Shown here piece after piece: positions 1-6,869 of a DNA stretch of 13,164 bases; position 1 is the first letter of the stretch, and each line of letters starts with the position of its first letter. The DNA comes from Gemelliphila asaccharolytica. Lineage in GTDB: Bacteria; Bacillota; Bacilli; Staphylococcales; Gemellaceae. The stretch is taken from the NCBI RefSeq assembly GCF_001553005.1, contig NZ_KQ959904.1:1-13164 (forward strand). Reading direction: 5' to 3'. The position numbers and the translations under genes are program-made. Under the pieces are notes generated by a model that saw nothing but the letters and a program-made list of their open reading frames with translations, was not told where the DNA came from and did not search any database.

Positions 1-1
1 A

Positions 2-75
2 TGGAGCGGGTGATGAGAATCGAACTCACAACATCAGTTTGGAAGACTGAGGTTTTACCACTAAACTACACCCGC
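2..75 (-). tRNA. tRNA-Gly (anticodon UCC), CCA encoded
   Basis: Read on the minus strand, this 74-nt stretch folds as a complete cloverleaf. The acceptor arm GCGGGTG pairs with CACCCGC. The D arm contains AGTGGTA. The anticodon stem TCAGT/ACTGA closes the loop CTTCCAA, so the anticodon is TCC (plus-strand 41-43). The T loop is TTCGATT, the discriminator is T, and the 3' CCA is encoded (2-4). It would decode GGA and, by wobble, other GGN glycine codons. It lies downstream of dnaN in the same direction but behind the dnaN terminator, and two promoters precede it. Any further tRNA genes of the same transcript would lie beyond the window edge. Confidence 0.97.
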
Positions 76-113
76 TTATTAATCAAATATTAACTTATTT
101 TTACAACTTCTTT

Positions 114-142
114 ATTTTAATATTTTTTTTTTGAAATGTCAA
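114..142 (-). promoter_or_regulatory. Proximal promoter of tRNA-Gly
   Basis: On the minus strand a perfect -35 TTGACA (137-142) and a -10 TAAAAT (114-119) are separated by exactly 17 bp. Transcription would start near 107, about 30 nt before the mature tRNA 5' end at 75, as expected for a tRNA leader. The match to the housekeeping sigma consensus is seen directly; activity is inferred. Confidence 0.85.
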
Positions 143-206
143 TACTTTTTATGAAAAATTATTTTCATAATCAAAGTTGTAATTAGTGCTTTGGTTAAGC
201 TTTTTT

Positions 207-235
207 ATTATATATTATTTATCTTTTCATGTCAA
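207..235 (-). promoter_or_regulatory. Distal promoter upstream of tRNA-Gly
   Basis: On the minus strand a perfect -35 TTGACA (230-235) and a perfect -10 TATAAT (207-212) have a 17-bp spacer: a full consensus promoter. It points at tRNA-Gly and sits 93 bp upstream of the proximal promoter. The -35 is embedded in AGTATTGACAT, the same 11 bp as at the proximal promoter. No ORF lies between the two, so tandem promoters for one tRNA transcript are the simplest reading. A short unannotated RNA from the distal promoter cannot be excluded. Confidence 0.8.
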
Positions 236-302
236 TACTACTTTTTCATTTTTTTTTATTTTTATATAGTTATTATATGTGAGGGGTCTTAATATTGTAT
301 GA

Positions 303-350
303 AAAAAACTACTCCTTGCTTACTTTTTTCTTATCAAAGAGTAGTTTTTT
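303..350 (-). terminator. Rho-independent terminator of dnaN
   Basis: AAAAAACTACTC (303-314) pairs perfectly with GAGTAGTTTTTT (339-350) around a 24-nt loop. Read on the minus strand it lies just after the dnaN stop codon and ends in a T run. The flanking A and T tracts make it potentially bidirectional. It separates dnaN from the tRNA gene. Confidence 0.85.
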
Positions 351-359
351 TAAAAAAAA

Positions 360-1499
360 TTAGTATGTTCTTATTGGTAATAAAATTTGAATAATATCTT
401 TTTTGTTATCTGCAGGTTCCATTTCAAAAGAAGATAGGGGACCTGAACATTTTATTTTTATTTTTTCAGAATTTATAGCTTGAATGGCTTCTTTTAAATA
501 TTTAGCAGAAAGATTAATTTTTATTTCTTCTGTATTTAATTTACCTTCGCAGAAAACTTCTTCTTCTGCTGTTCCTAATTCTTTAGAAGAAGAGTGAACT
601 TTCATATTATCATTTCTTATATTTAATTTTATTACGTCATTTTTTTCATCTTTGTTTATTAAGGAAACTCTATCAATTGCATCATAGAAGTTTTTACTGT
701 CTATTTCTATTAGGTTTTCATATTCTTTTTTTAGAATACTGTCAGTATTAGGATAATTTCCATTTATTAATAAGACACTATATTTTATATTTTCGAAAAT
801 AAATAAAATTCTATTATTTTCATAAAAAATTTCAACAAAACCAGATTTTTGTTCTATAATTCTTTGAACATATTGAAGAGCTTTTTTAGGTATTATTATG
901 TTAAAACTTTTTTCTTTTTCTATATCTTTTAAAATTTCTCTTCTTTTACTTAATCTATATGAATCTGTTGCTAAAGCATCTAAAATTCTTTTATTTAGTT
1001 TAAAGTTAACTCCTTCTAAAATAGGTCTTTGATTGTTAGAGGCTGTACAAAATATAGTTTCTTTTATTAAAGAATTTAATAATTTTGTTTCTAAAATTAT
1101 TTTGTTTTCTTTATTTATTTCAGGAAATTCAGGATATTCTCCTTCTTCATAACCTTGAATATTAAATTCAATATTTTCACTTTTTATATTTATTTTTTTG
1201 TTTAAAGATTCTATTTGTATTTCATTTGATGGAAATTTTCTTATTATATCTATAAAGTTTTTAGATGGAAATACACTTTCTCCTTCTTCTATAACTTCTA
1301 TTATTTGTTCTTTATCGTTTTTTGCCTTTATTTCATATTCTACTGAAACTAAGGAGTCACTAGCTTTTAAGGTCATTTTTTCTTTTGTTAGTTCTACTTT
1401 TATACCTTTTAAAATTTGAAAAACAGGGGTAGGAGATATGACTCTAGCTACTTGAGTTACTCCTTCTAAAAAATAATTTTTTTTAATTGTAAATTTCAT
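360..1499 (-). CDS. dnaN: DNA polymerase III subunit beta (sliding clamp)
   Basis: This encodes the ring-shaped clamp that tethers the replicative polymerase to DNA. The 379 residues are the normal length for the family and should form its three repeated clamp domains. Recognisable family signatures are RPILEGV (158-164) and ATDSYRL (177-183) in the middle domain, and the C-terminal LPIRTY (374-379), corresponding to the usual M/LPIR ending. The ATG (1497-1499) has AGGAG (1506-1510) in front. It lies downstream of dnaA in the same direction with 152 bp between them; that gap carries DnaA boxes. No convincing separate promoter is visible, so it is probably cotranscribed with dnaA. A strong terminator follows at once, so the usual recF and gyrB are not in this transcript. 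Confidence 0.97.
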   Translation of the reverse strand: MKFTIKKNYFLEGVTQVARVISPTPVFQILKGIKVELTKEKMTLKASDSLVSVEYEIKAKNDKEQIIEVIEEGESVFPSKNFIDIIRKFPSNEIQIESLNKKINIKSENIEFNIQGYEEGEYPEFPEINKENKIILETKLLNSLIKETIFCTASNNQRPILEGVNFKLNKRILDALATDSYRLSKRREILKDIEKEKSFNIIIPKKALQYVQRIIEQKSGFVEIFYENNRILFIFENIKYSVLLINGNYPNTDSILKKEYENLIEIDSKNFYDAIDRVSLINKDEKNDVIKLNIRNDNMKVHSSSKELGTAEEEVFCEGKLNTEEIKINLSAKYLKEAIQAINSEKIKIKCSGPLSSFEMEPADNKKDIIQILLPIRTY

Positions 1500-1651
1500 A
1501 AATATCTCCTTTATATATTATATTTTATTTAATAATAATAATAAGTGTTTTTAAAACTGTGGAAAAATGAAAAGAAAAGTGAAATTAAAATAAAAAGATT
1601 TTCAAAAAACTGTGGAAAACTTTGTTGAAAACTCCTATGTTTTTAAACAGC
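1500..1651. promoter_or_regulatory. oriC: dnaA-dnaN intergenic DnaA-box cluster (part of oriC)
   Basis: Two identical boxes TGTGGAAAA (reverse TTTTCCACA) occur at 1558-1566 and 1611-1619, both on the plus strand and both preceded by AAAAC or AAAC. A one-mismatch copy TGTTGAAAA is at 1623-1631. TTTTCCACA fits the relaxed DnaA-box consensus TTWTNCACA. Together with the boxes upstream of dnaA this suggests a two-part origin flanking dnaA, as known in Bacillus subtilis. That origin activity requires this part is inference. Confidence 0.7.
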
Positions 1652-3115
1652 TTATATTTTTTTTAATTTTTCTTTTATATTTTCTATATCATTTAATATA
1701 TTATTTGTATTTTCTAAAATCATACTTGATATTTTGCTATTTGAGTAAAATATAGATGAGTGGTCTTTATTAAAAAGTTTACCTATTGCTGGTAGTGATA
1801 AATTAGTTAGTTCTCTACATAAATAGATTGCTATCATTCTAGCATTAACAATTTCTTTATTTCTTTTTGAAGAAAGTATATCATCTACAGAAATTTTATA
1901 AAAATCTGATGTGACATTTATAATATCTTCTGGGGTTATATTTTTTTTGATATTTTTAACTCTATGTTTTATTATATTTTCTACCATACTGAGAGTTATA
2001 TTAGCAACAGAGGTAGATTTAAATTTTATTTCTTTTAATATTCCTTCTATTTGTCTAATATTACCAGAAATATTACCAGAAATATAGCTTATTATAGAGT
2101 CGTCTAAAGAAATATTATTTTTTTTACATTTATATTTAATAATAGCTACTCTTGTTTCATAATCTGGAGGAGTAATATCGGCTAAAACTCCAGAATCAAA
2201 TCTTGAAACAAGTCTATCATCTAAGCCGTCAAGGTCATTAGGCTCTCTATCACTGATAAGAACAATTTGTTTTTGATTTAAATAGAGTTCATTAAAGGTA
2301 TGAAAAAATGCAGTTTGAATACCTGTTTTTCCAGAAAGAAATTGAATATCATCTATTAATAAAGCATCAACTTCTCTATATTTTTTTCTAAATTCTTCGG
2401 CTGCATTTTTATTTTTGTTACCTATTTGAATAGAATTAACATAATCATTTAAAAATTGTTCAGAAGTGACACATTTAACTTTATATCCAGGGTAATTATC
2501 AACAAGTTCGTTACCTATTGCGTGTAAAAGATGAGTTTTCCCCAGTCCCACCCCTCCATAAATAAAAAGAGGATTATGTTCTCCAGGAGCAACGGTACAA
2601 GAATAAGCTAAATTATAGGCATGAACATTACCTTCTCCAACAACAAAATTATCAAAAAGAAATTTTTTATTTAAAGAAGATTTATCATAATTATAATTTA
2701 AAGCGTCTTTTGGTTTTGTATAAGATTTATCAGAAAAATGCTGTTTAGAAAAAATATTTTGGACACCAGAAGGCTTATCCTTTGAAAAAAAATTCTCCAA
2801 AATAACATCTTCGGTATTTTTATAGTGATTTTTCTTACTTTCTTTAATTGTAGTTTTATCATCTTCTAGATAATTATAAAAAAGATTAAATTCTACACTA
2901 GTAGAGCTTTTTATAATTTCTTTTATTTTAATATCAAAAAAATTTTGAAGATATTCAGAAATAAGAAGATTAGGACTACAGATAGTAACAATTTTCTTCT
3001 TCATATCTACAAAATCTATAAAATTAGGTTCAATCCAAGTGGAAAAAACTTCCGGATCAACCTCAGTTTTTAATTTTTTAATAATAATTTCCCATAAAAA
3101 ATTAGAATTACTCAT
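1652..3115 (-). CDS. dnaA: Chromosomal replication initiator protein DnaA
   Basis: This is the AAA+ ATPase that binds DnaA boxes and opens oriC. I place the start at 3115 (MSNSNFLWE...), giving 487 residues, because AGGAGG (3120-3125) stands directly before this ATG. An in-frame ATG 17 codons upstream has no such site, and its extra residues would be translated from promoter DNA. Domain I is at about 1-80, with the typical TWIEP (26-30). A poorly conserved N/K-rich linker runs from about 85 to 150. The ATPase has Walker A GGVGLGKT (187-194), Walker B ALLIDD (251-256) and sensor LISDR (286-290). Domain IV carries the DNA-binding signature KDHSSIFYS (450-458). It is transcribed away from rpmH, and its promoter overlaps a DnaA-box-like site, suggesting autoregulation. 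Confidence 0.98.
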   Translation of the reverse strand: MSNSNFLWEIIIKKLKTEVDPEVFSTWIEPNFIDFVDMKKKIVTICSPNLLISEYLQNFFDIKIKEIIKSSTSVEFNLFYNYLEDDKTTIKESKKNHYKNTEDVILENFFSKDKPSGVQNIFSKQHFSDKSYTKPKDALNYNYDKSSLNKKFLFDNFVVGEGNVHAYNLAYSCTVAPGEHNPLFIYGGVGLGKTHLLHAIGNELVDNYPGYKVKCVTSEQFLNDYVNSIQIGNKNKNAAEEFRKKYREVDALLIDDIQFLSGKTGIQTAFFHTFNELYLNQKQIVLISDREPNDLDGLDDRLVSRFDSGVLADITPPDYETRVAIIKYKCKKNNISLDDSIISYISGNISGNIRQIEGILKEIKFKSTSVANITLSMVENIIKHRVKNIKKNITPEDIINVTSDFYKISVDDILSSKRNKEIVNARMIAIYLCRELTNLSLPAIGKLFNKDHSSIFYSNSKISSMILENTNNILNDIENIKEKLKKI

Positions 3116-3119
3116 AACG

Positions 3120-3125
3120 CCTCCT
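3120..3125 (-). promoter_or_regulatory. Ribosome binding site fixing the dnaA start
   Basis: Read on the minus strand this is a perfect AGGAGG, 4 nt before the ATG at 3113-3115. It decides for the MSNSN start over the upstream in-frame ATG at 3166. Confidence 0.85.
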
Positions 3126-3137
3126 ACTTTTAAAAAA

Positions 3138-3166
3138 AGTATATCATAAAAAAAAGTTATCAACAA
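3138..3166 (-). promoter_or_regulatory. dnaA promoter
   Basis: On the minus strand -35 TTGTTG (3161-3166), a 17-bp spacer and -10 TATACT (3138-3143). The -35 shares bases with the DnaA-box-like TTATCAACA (3157-3165), so DnaA binding there could repress its own gene, as is known for dnaA in several bacteria. Confidence 0.65.
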
Positions 3167-3487
3167 CCTTTTGAAAAACTTTTAAAAACTGTTGAAAAAA
3201 GAGAAGAAAGTTTTAAACAGTTTGTGGAAAAATTGTAGAAAATTGTTAAATTTATTTAAAAAATTAAAAACATTTCAAAAACTTAAAAGAAGAATCAAAA
3301 GAATTTAACAGACTTTTTAACAACCTGTGGAAAAATATAATTTTGTTATTTTTAAATTGTTAATAACTTGTATAAAAACTTTAAAAAACAAAAATTTCTT
3401 GTTTAAAATTTTTAAATTATCAAAATAGATATAAATAATTTTTTAAAAGAAATAAAGATTTTTTATAAAAAATATTCAATAAAAAAT

Positions 3488-3516
3488 TTGATTTTTAAAA
3501 AGAAATGTGGTAGTAT
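3488..3516 (+). promoter_or_regulatory. rpmH promoter (extended -10)
   Basis: -35 TTGATT (3488-3493), 17-bp spacer, -10 TAGTAT (3511-3516), preceded by TGG, which gives a TGn extended -10. The start of transcription would be near 3523, leaving a leader of about 50 nt before rpmH. Confidence 0.7.
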
Positions 3517-3573
3517 TTTATAGTTATTACATCTATAGATAAAAAAAAACCAAAAAAACTCGAGGAGGATAAA

Positions 3574-3708
3574 ATGAAACGTACGTATCAACCTAATAAG
3601 AGAAAACATTCAAAAGTACATGGTTTTAGAGCTAGAATGAGTAGCAAAAACGGAAGAAATGTTTTATCAAGACGTAGAGCAAAAGGAAGAAAAGTTCTTT
3701 CAGCGTAA
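3574..3708 (+). CDS. rpmH: 50S ribosomal protein L34
   Basis: This 44-residue, highly basic protein is L34 of the large ribosomal subunit. It starts [18 protein letters not shown] and continues through RARM and the R/K-rich core [12 protein letters not shown], matching the family along its entire length. A strong AGGAGG (3563-3568) precedes the ATG. It is the first gene to the right of oriC and divergent from dnaA, the classical position. A terminator follows directly, so most transcripts probably end before rnpA. Confidence 0.98.
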   Translation: MKRTYQPNKRKHSKVHGFRARMSSKNGRNVLSRRRAKGRKVLSA

Positions 3709-3715
3709 AGATAAG

Positions 3716-3753
3716 AGAAGTTTAGAACAAAAAGTTTTAAACTTCTTTTTTTT
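3716..3753 (+). terminator. Rho-independent terminator between rpmH and rnpA
   Basis: AGAAGTTTA (3716-3724) pairs with TAAACTTCT (3738-3746). The stem extends inward through GAAC/GTTT to a 5-nt AAAAA loop. It is followed by a run of eight T (3746-3753). It probably keeps L34 expression higher than that of rnpA. Confidence 0.85.
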
Positions 3754-3786
3754 ATTATTTTAAGAAAAAATTTTTAATAATATTTA

Positions 3787-3815
3787 TTGTAAAAAAATAA
3801 TTAAGCTGTTAAAAT
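3787..3815 (+). promoter_or_regulatory. rnpA-jag-response regulator promoter
   Basis: -35 TTGTAA (3787-3792), 17-bp spacer, -10 TAAAAT (3810-3815) preceded by TGT (extended -10). It lies after the rpmH terminator and about 20 bp before the rnpA start codon, so the leader would be short. Confidence 0.6.
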
Positions 3816-3834
3816 ATGGAAAGAAAGGTTTAAG

Positions 3835-4200
3835 ATGAAAAAAGAATATAGAATAAAAAAAGAAAAAGACTTTCATGACATTATAAAAACTAAAAAAAAT
3901 TTTGCTAATAAACATTTTGTAATATATTTTAAGAAAAATAAAGAAATTAAACATTTTAGAGTAGGGATATCAGTAAACAAAAGAGTTGGAAAAGCTTTTA
4001 AAAGAAATAAATTAAAAAGATATGTAAGAGAATTTTTTAAATATGAAAAAAATAAAATAGAAAACTATGATATTGTTGTTATTATAAGAAAAGAAGCAAC
4101 AAACTTAGATTTTGAAAATTTTTATAATTCTTTAAAACACGTTTTAAAAAAGAAAAAATTATTAAAAAAAGAGGGGAAAAATGAAAAAATACACATATAA
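3835..4200 (+). CDS. rnpA: Ribonuclease P protein component
   Basis: This is the small basic protein that assists the catalytic RNase P RNA in maturing tRNA 5' ends. The 121 residues are close to the usual 110-120. The family signature RVGKAFKRNKLKRYVREFF lies at about 50-68 and contains the RNA-binding FKRNKxKR core (55-62). RIKKEKDFHDII near the N terminus matches the usual R..eF..v start. The ATG is preceded by AAAGG (3824-3828). The C-terminal tail is unusually lysine-rich, and its last 20 nt overlap the start of jag. The yidD and yidC genes that normally follow are missing. Confidence 0.96.
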   Translation: MKKEYRIKKEKDFHDIIKTKKNFANKHFVIYFKKNKEIKHFRVGISVNKRVGKAFKRNKLKRYVREFFKYEKNKIENYDIVVIIRKEATNLDFENFYNSLKHVLKKKKLLKKEGKNEKIHI

Positions 4201-5056
4201 AGCAGAAAATGTAGATGAAGCAATAAAAAAAGGATTGGCTGATTTAAATTTATCAGAAGAAAATGTAAAAATAGAGGTAGAAGAAGCTGGAAGTAAGGGC
4301 ATACTTGGTCTATTTAAAAAAGAGGCTATAGTAAAACTAACTCCTCTTAAAACAGATTATATAAAGGAAGATTTTAAAAAAGAGAAAAATAAAATATCAC
4401 CAAAAGTAGTAGAAGAAAAAAAAGAAGTAAACTGCTGCCAAGGTAAATGTGATAAAAAATGTAAAAAAGAAGAAAAAAAACTTGAAATAAATATTAATAA
4501 AAACGATATAAATGAAGATGTAGAAAAAAACAATAAAAATGTTGTAGATACTAATGATAAAAAAATAAAAGAAGAACAAGAAAAAAAAGAGGATAGAATA
4601 GTAAAAAATAAAGAACAAATTTTAGACTATATGACTAAAATTGTTCACTCAATGGGGTATAAAAGTGCAAAACTTCTGTTTGAAGAAGAAGGAAATAGAA
4701 ATTATAAAATAAAAATAACAGAAGTAAAGGACACAAGCCTTTTGATAGGAAAAAGAGGAAACACATTAAATTCTCTTCAATATTTAGCAAATAATTATGG
4801 AAAAAAATTCACAAAATTTTATTTTAGAATAAATTTAGACTGTGATGACTACAGAGAAAAAAGAAAAGAAGTTTTAGAAGAACTAGCAATAAATATGGCT
4901 AAAAAATCAAAAAAATTATCTAAACCAATAAAATTAGAACCTATGACAAGTTTTGAAAGAAAAATAATTCACAACGCATTAGCTGATATAAAAAATGTAA
5001 AAACTATTTCAGTTGGAGAAGAACCTCATAGACATTTAATAATAGAGGCATATTAA
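4181..5056 (+). CDS. jag: RNA-binding protein Jag/KhpB (Jag_N, KH and R3H domains)
   Basis: KhpB is a cytoplasmic RNA-binding protein, known in pneumococcus to work with KhpA in cell elongation and division. Of 291 residues, 1-53 form the Jag_N domain (MKKYTYKAENVDEAI, then GSKGILGLF). Residues 54-145 are a low-complexity K/E/N linker. The KH domain (about 145-210) carries IGKRG (189-193), the GxxG loop. The R3H domain (about 215-291) has R260-K-I-I-H264. The linker contains a tight cysteine group CC-x3-C-x3-C (Cys85, 86, 90, 94), which I do not recall from the family. GAGGGG (4171-4176), inside rnpA, is its ribosome site, and the start overlaps rnpA by 20 nt. Its stop codon overlaps the next start codon. 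Confidence 0.95.
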   Translation: MKKYTYKAENVDEAIKKGLADLNLSEENVKIEVEEAGSKGILGLFKKEAIVKLTPLKTDYIKEDFKKEKNKISPKVVEEKKEVNCCQGKCDKKCKKEEKKLEININKNDINEDVEKNNKNVVDTNDKKIKEEQEKKEDRIVKNKEQILDYMTKIVHSMGYKSAKLLFEEEGNRNYKIKITEVKDTSLLIGKRGNTLNSLQYLANNYGKKFTKFYFRINLDCDDYREKRKEVLEELAINMAKKSKKLSKPIKLEPMTSFERKIIHNALADIKNVKTISVGEEPHRHLIIEAY

Positions 5057-5442
5057 TGACAAAGAAAAAAATCAAAAAAGTATTAATAGTAGAAGATAGT
5101 GAATACTATAGAAAAAGAGCAAAAGAAATAGTAGAAAAACAAGGATATAAGCCTTTCCTTGCAGAAAATGGAATAGAGGGAGTAGAATTATATAAAAACA
5201 TACTACCAAATTACACCATAATGGACATTTGTATGCCGATTATGGACGGCATAGAAGCAACAAAAGAAATTATAGACTTTGATAAAGAAGCAAAAATAAT
5301 AATTTGTAGTAGTGCAAACTTTGTTCCAACATATAGAAAAAGAGCAATAAAAAATGGAGCAAAAGCATTTTTGCAAAAAAGTTTTTCGCAGGAAGATTTA
5401 AAACAAATAATAGAAGAAATAAAATTAGAAGATATTCAATAA
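5056..5442 (+). CDS. CheY-like single-domain response regulator
   Basis: A 128-residue stand-alone receiver domain with no output domain. Key residues are all present: acidic pair E13-D14 (IVEDS), phosphoacceptor D57 (IMDICMPIMDG, 55-65), switch serine S86 in SSAN, aromatic F105 and lysine K108. The usual KPF at the end is KSF (108-110), losing the conserved cis-proline. The ATG shares its A with the last base of the jag TAA stop (5054-5058), with AGAGG (5044-5048) in front, so translation is probably coupled to jag. A terminator follows immediately. No histidine kinase or chemotaxis gene is in the window, so the partner is unknown. It could act as a phosphorelay intermediate or by binding another protein; the position suggests a link to Jag, which is inference. 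Confidence 0.93.
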   Translation: MTKKKIKKVLIVEDSEYYRKRAKEIVEKQGYKPFLAENGIEGVELYKNILPNYTIMDICMPIMDGIEATKEIIDFDKEAKIIICSSANFVPTYRKRAIKNGAKAFLQKSFSQEDLKQIIEEIKLEDIQ

Positions 5443-5468
5443 AAAGGTACAGTTTTACTGTACTTTTT
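5441..5468 (+). terminator. Rho-independent terminator after the response regulator
   Basis: GTACAGT (5447-5453) and ACTGTAC (5457-5463) form a 7-bp stem with a TTT loop. An A run (5441-5445) and a five-T run (5464-5468) extend it, with one bulged G. It overlaps the last two bases of the response-regulator stop codon and lies 15 bp before mnmE, so it would attenuate read-through into mnmE. Confidence 0.8.
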
Positions 5469-5483
5469 ATATAGGAGAAAAAA

Positions 5484-6866
5484 ATGAAAGAAACAATAGC
5501 AGCAATATCAACTTCTCTAGGAGAAGGAGCTATAGGAATTGTAAGAATGAGTGGAGATGAAGCTTTTTTAATAGCTGACAAAATAGTAAAACTAGCAAAC
5601 AGAAAAAAGATAGTTGATATAAAAAGTCACACAATAAGTTATGGTCACGCAATAAATCCTAAAACCAGTGAAACAATAGAAGAAGTAATGTTAGTAAAAA
5701 TGAAAGCCCCAAAAACATATACAAGAGAAGATATAGTAGAAATAAACTGTCATGGAGGGATAGTTACAATTCAAAAAATATTAGAACTATGTTTGCAAAA
5801 CGGAGCAAGAATGGCAGAGCCAGGGGAGTTTACTAAGAGGGCATTTTTAAATGGAAGAATAGATTTATCTCAAGCAGAAGCAGTAATCGACTTTATAAAA
5901 AGTAAAACAGAAGAAGCAAGTACGATAGCAAACAGCCAAATGCAAGGTAGGTTATCAAACTTAATAAAAAATCTAAGAAAAAAATTATTAGATATAATAA
6001 CAGTTATAGAAGTAAACATAGATTACCCAGAATATGATGATTTAGAAAAAGAAACAACAAAAACCGTATTAGAAAAATCAGTATCAATAAAAAAAGAATT
6101 GGAAAGTCTTTTAGAAACCTCAAAACAAGGAAAAATAATAAAAGAAGGACTTAACACAGCAATTATAGGAAGACCTAATGTAGGAAAAAGTTCTCTTTTA
6201 AATAACTTGCTTCAAGAAAACAAAGCAATAGTAACAGACGTAGCAGGAACAACAAGGGATATTTTAGAAGAATATGTAAATATAAAGGGAGTTCCATTAA
6301 AACTAATAGACACAGCAGGAATTAGAGAAACTGATGATATTGTGGAAAAAATAGGAGTAGAAAGAAGCAAAGAAACTATAAAAAAAGCAGACTTGGTTTT
6401 ATTTTTACTAAATAGCAATGAAAAATTAACAGAAAAAGACATAGAATTATTTAATATGATAAAAAATAAAGAAACAATAGTGATATTAAATAAACAAGAT
6501 TTAGAGAAAAAAATAGAAATAGACAAAGTAAAAAAACTTATAAAAAATGCCACATTAATAGAAACATCTATGACTACATATAAAGGTATAGAAGAATTAG
6601 AAAAAGGAATAAAAGACAAATTCTTTGGTGGAAATATAAGAGCAAAAGATGTAACATATATATCTAACGCAAGACAAAAAATACTAATAGAAAAAGCCCT
6701 AAAAAGTTTAAATGAAGCAATAAATTCAGCAAAACAAGGACTGGAAATAGACATGGTTTTAATTGATTACAAAAATTGTTTTACCTTTTTAGGAGAAATA
6801 ATAGGAGCAAACGCAAACGAAGAGTTATTAAACGAATTATTTAGTAGATTTTGTTTAGGAAAATAA
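5484..6866 (+). CDS. mnmE: tRNA modification GTPase MnmE (TrmE)
   Basis: MnmE works with MnmG to build the 5-carboxymethylaminomethyl or related modification on U34 of tRNAs. The 460 residues show the standard order. The N-terminal tetrahydrofolate-binding domain is at 1-120 ([21 protein letters not shown]). The helical domain is split around the G domain (about 220-380). G motifs are GRPNVGKS (229-236), GTTRD (255-259), DTAG (276-279) and NKQD (336-339). The protein ends in FCLGK (456-460), containing the essential C-terminal cysteine C457. AGGAG (5473-5477) precedes the ATG. The usual partner mnmG is not next to it; a parS-like site and an exonuclease gene follow instead. Confidence 0.98.
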   Translation: MKETIAAISTSLGEGAIGIVRMSGDEAFLIADKIVKLANRKKIVDIKSHTISYGHAINPKTSETIEEVMLVKMKAPKTYTREDIVEINCHGGIVTIQKILELCLQNGARMAEPGEFTKRAFLNGRIDLSQAEAVIDFIKSKTEEASTIANSQMQGRLSNLIKNLRKKLLDIITVIEVNIDYPEYDDLEKETTKTVLEKSVSIKKELESLLETSKQGKIIKEGLNTAIIGRPNVGKSSLLNNLLQENKAIVTDVAGTTRDILEEYVNIKGVPLKLIDTAGIRETDDIVEKIGVERSKETIKKADLVLFLLNSNEKLTEKDIELFNMIKNKETIVILNKQDLEKKIEIDKVKKLIKNATLIETSMTTYKGIEELEKGIKDKFFGGNIRAKDVTYISNARQKILIEKALKSLNEAINSAKQGLEIDMVLIDYKNCFTFLGEIIGANANEELLNELFSRFCLGK

Positions 6867-6869
6867 AAA

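Larger units (their letters stand above)
76..302. other. Noncoding region between tRNA-Gly and the dnaN terminator
   Basis: This AT-rich gap holds the two minus-strand promoters and, between them, a perfect 9-bp inverted repeat, TTATGAAAA (149-157) and TTTTCATAA (162-170), with a 4-nt loop. No supported ORF is visible on either strand. Confidence 0.6.
3116..3573. other. oriC: Chromosome replication origin region (oriC) between dnaA and rpmH
   Basis: This 458-bp noncoding stretch separates divergent dnaA and rpmH. DnaA boxes of the form TGTGGAAAA are at 3223-3231 and 3326-3334. Single-mismatch versions are TTATCAACA (3157-3165), TGTTGAAAA (3190-3198), TGTAGAAAA (3234-3242) and TTTTTAACA (3314-3322); the last is 3 bp from, and inverted to, the box at 3326. 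From about 3335 to 3505 the sequence is almost pure A+T and is the best candidate for the unwinding element. The dnaA and rpmH promoters lie at its two edges. Strand composition changes here: plus-strand T-rich to the left, A-rich to the right. Identification as oriC rests on context and boxes, not on a functional test. Confidence 0.85.

Noticed and set aside
1517..1522. TATAAT on the minus strand before dnaN as a separate promoter
   Set aside because: No -35 at a fitting distance, and the transcript would start on the dnaN ribosome site.
3116..3166. Longer DnaA beginning at an upstream in-frame ATG (504 residues)
   Set aside because: The added 17 residues are encoded by the promoter and ribosome-site DNA and do not resemble DnaA domain I; AGGAGG fits the ATG at 3115.
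4397..4618. Minus-strand F/Y-rich frame opposite the jag linker
   Set aside because: It is the complement of the lysine-rich linker; no ribosome site.
6212..6754. Minus-strand 180-codon frame opposite mnmE
   Set aside because: Antisense shadow of the conserved GTPase coding region; low-complexity S/F/I protein and no promoter or ribosome site.
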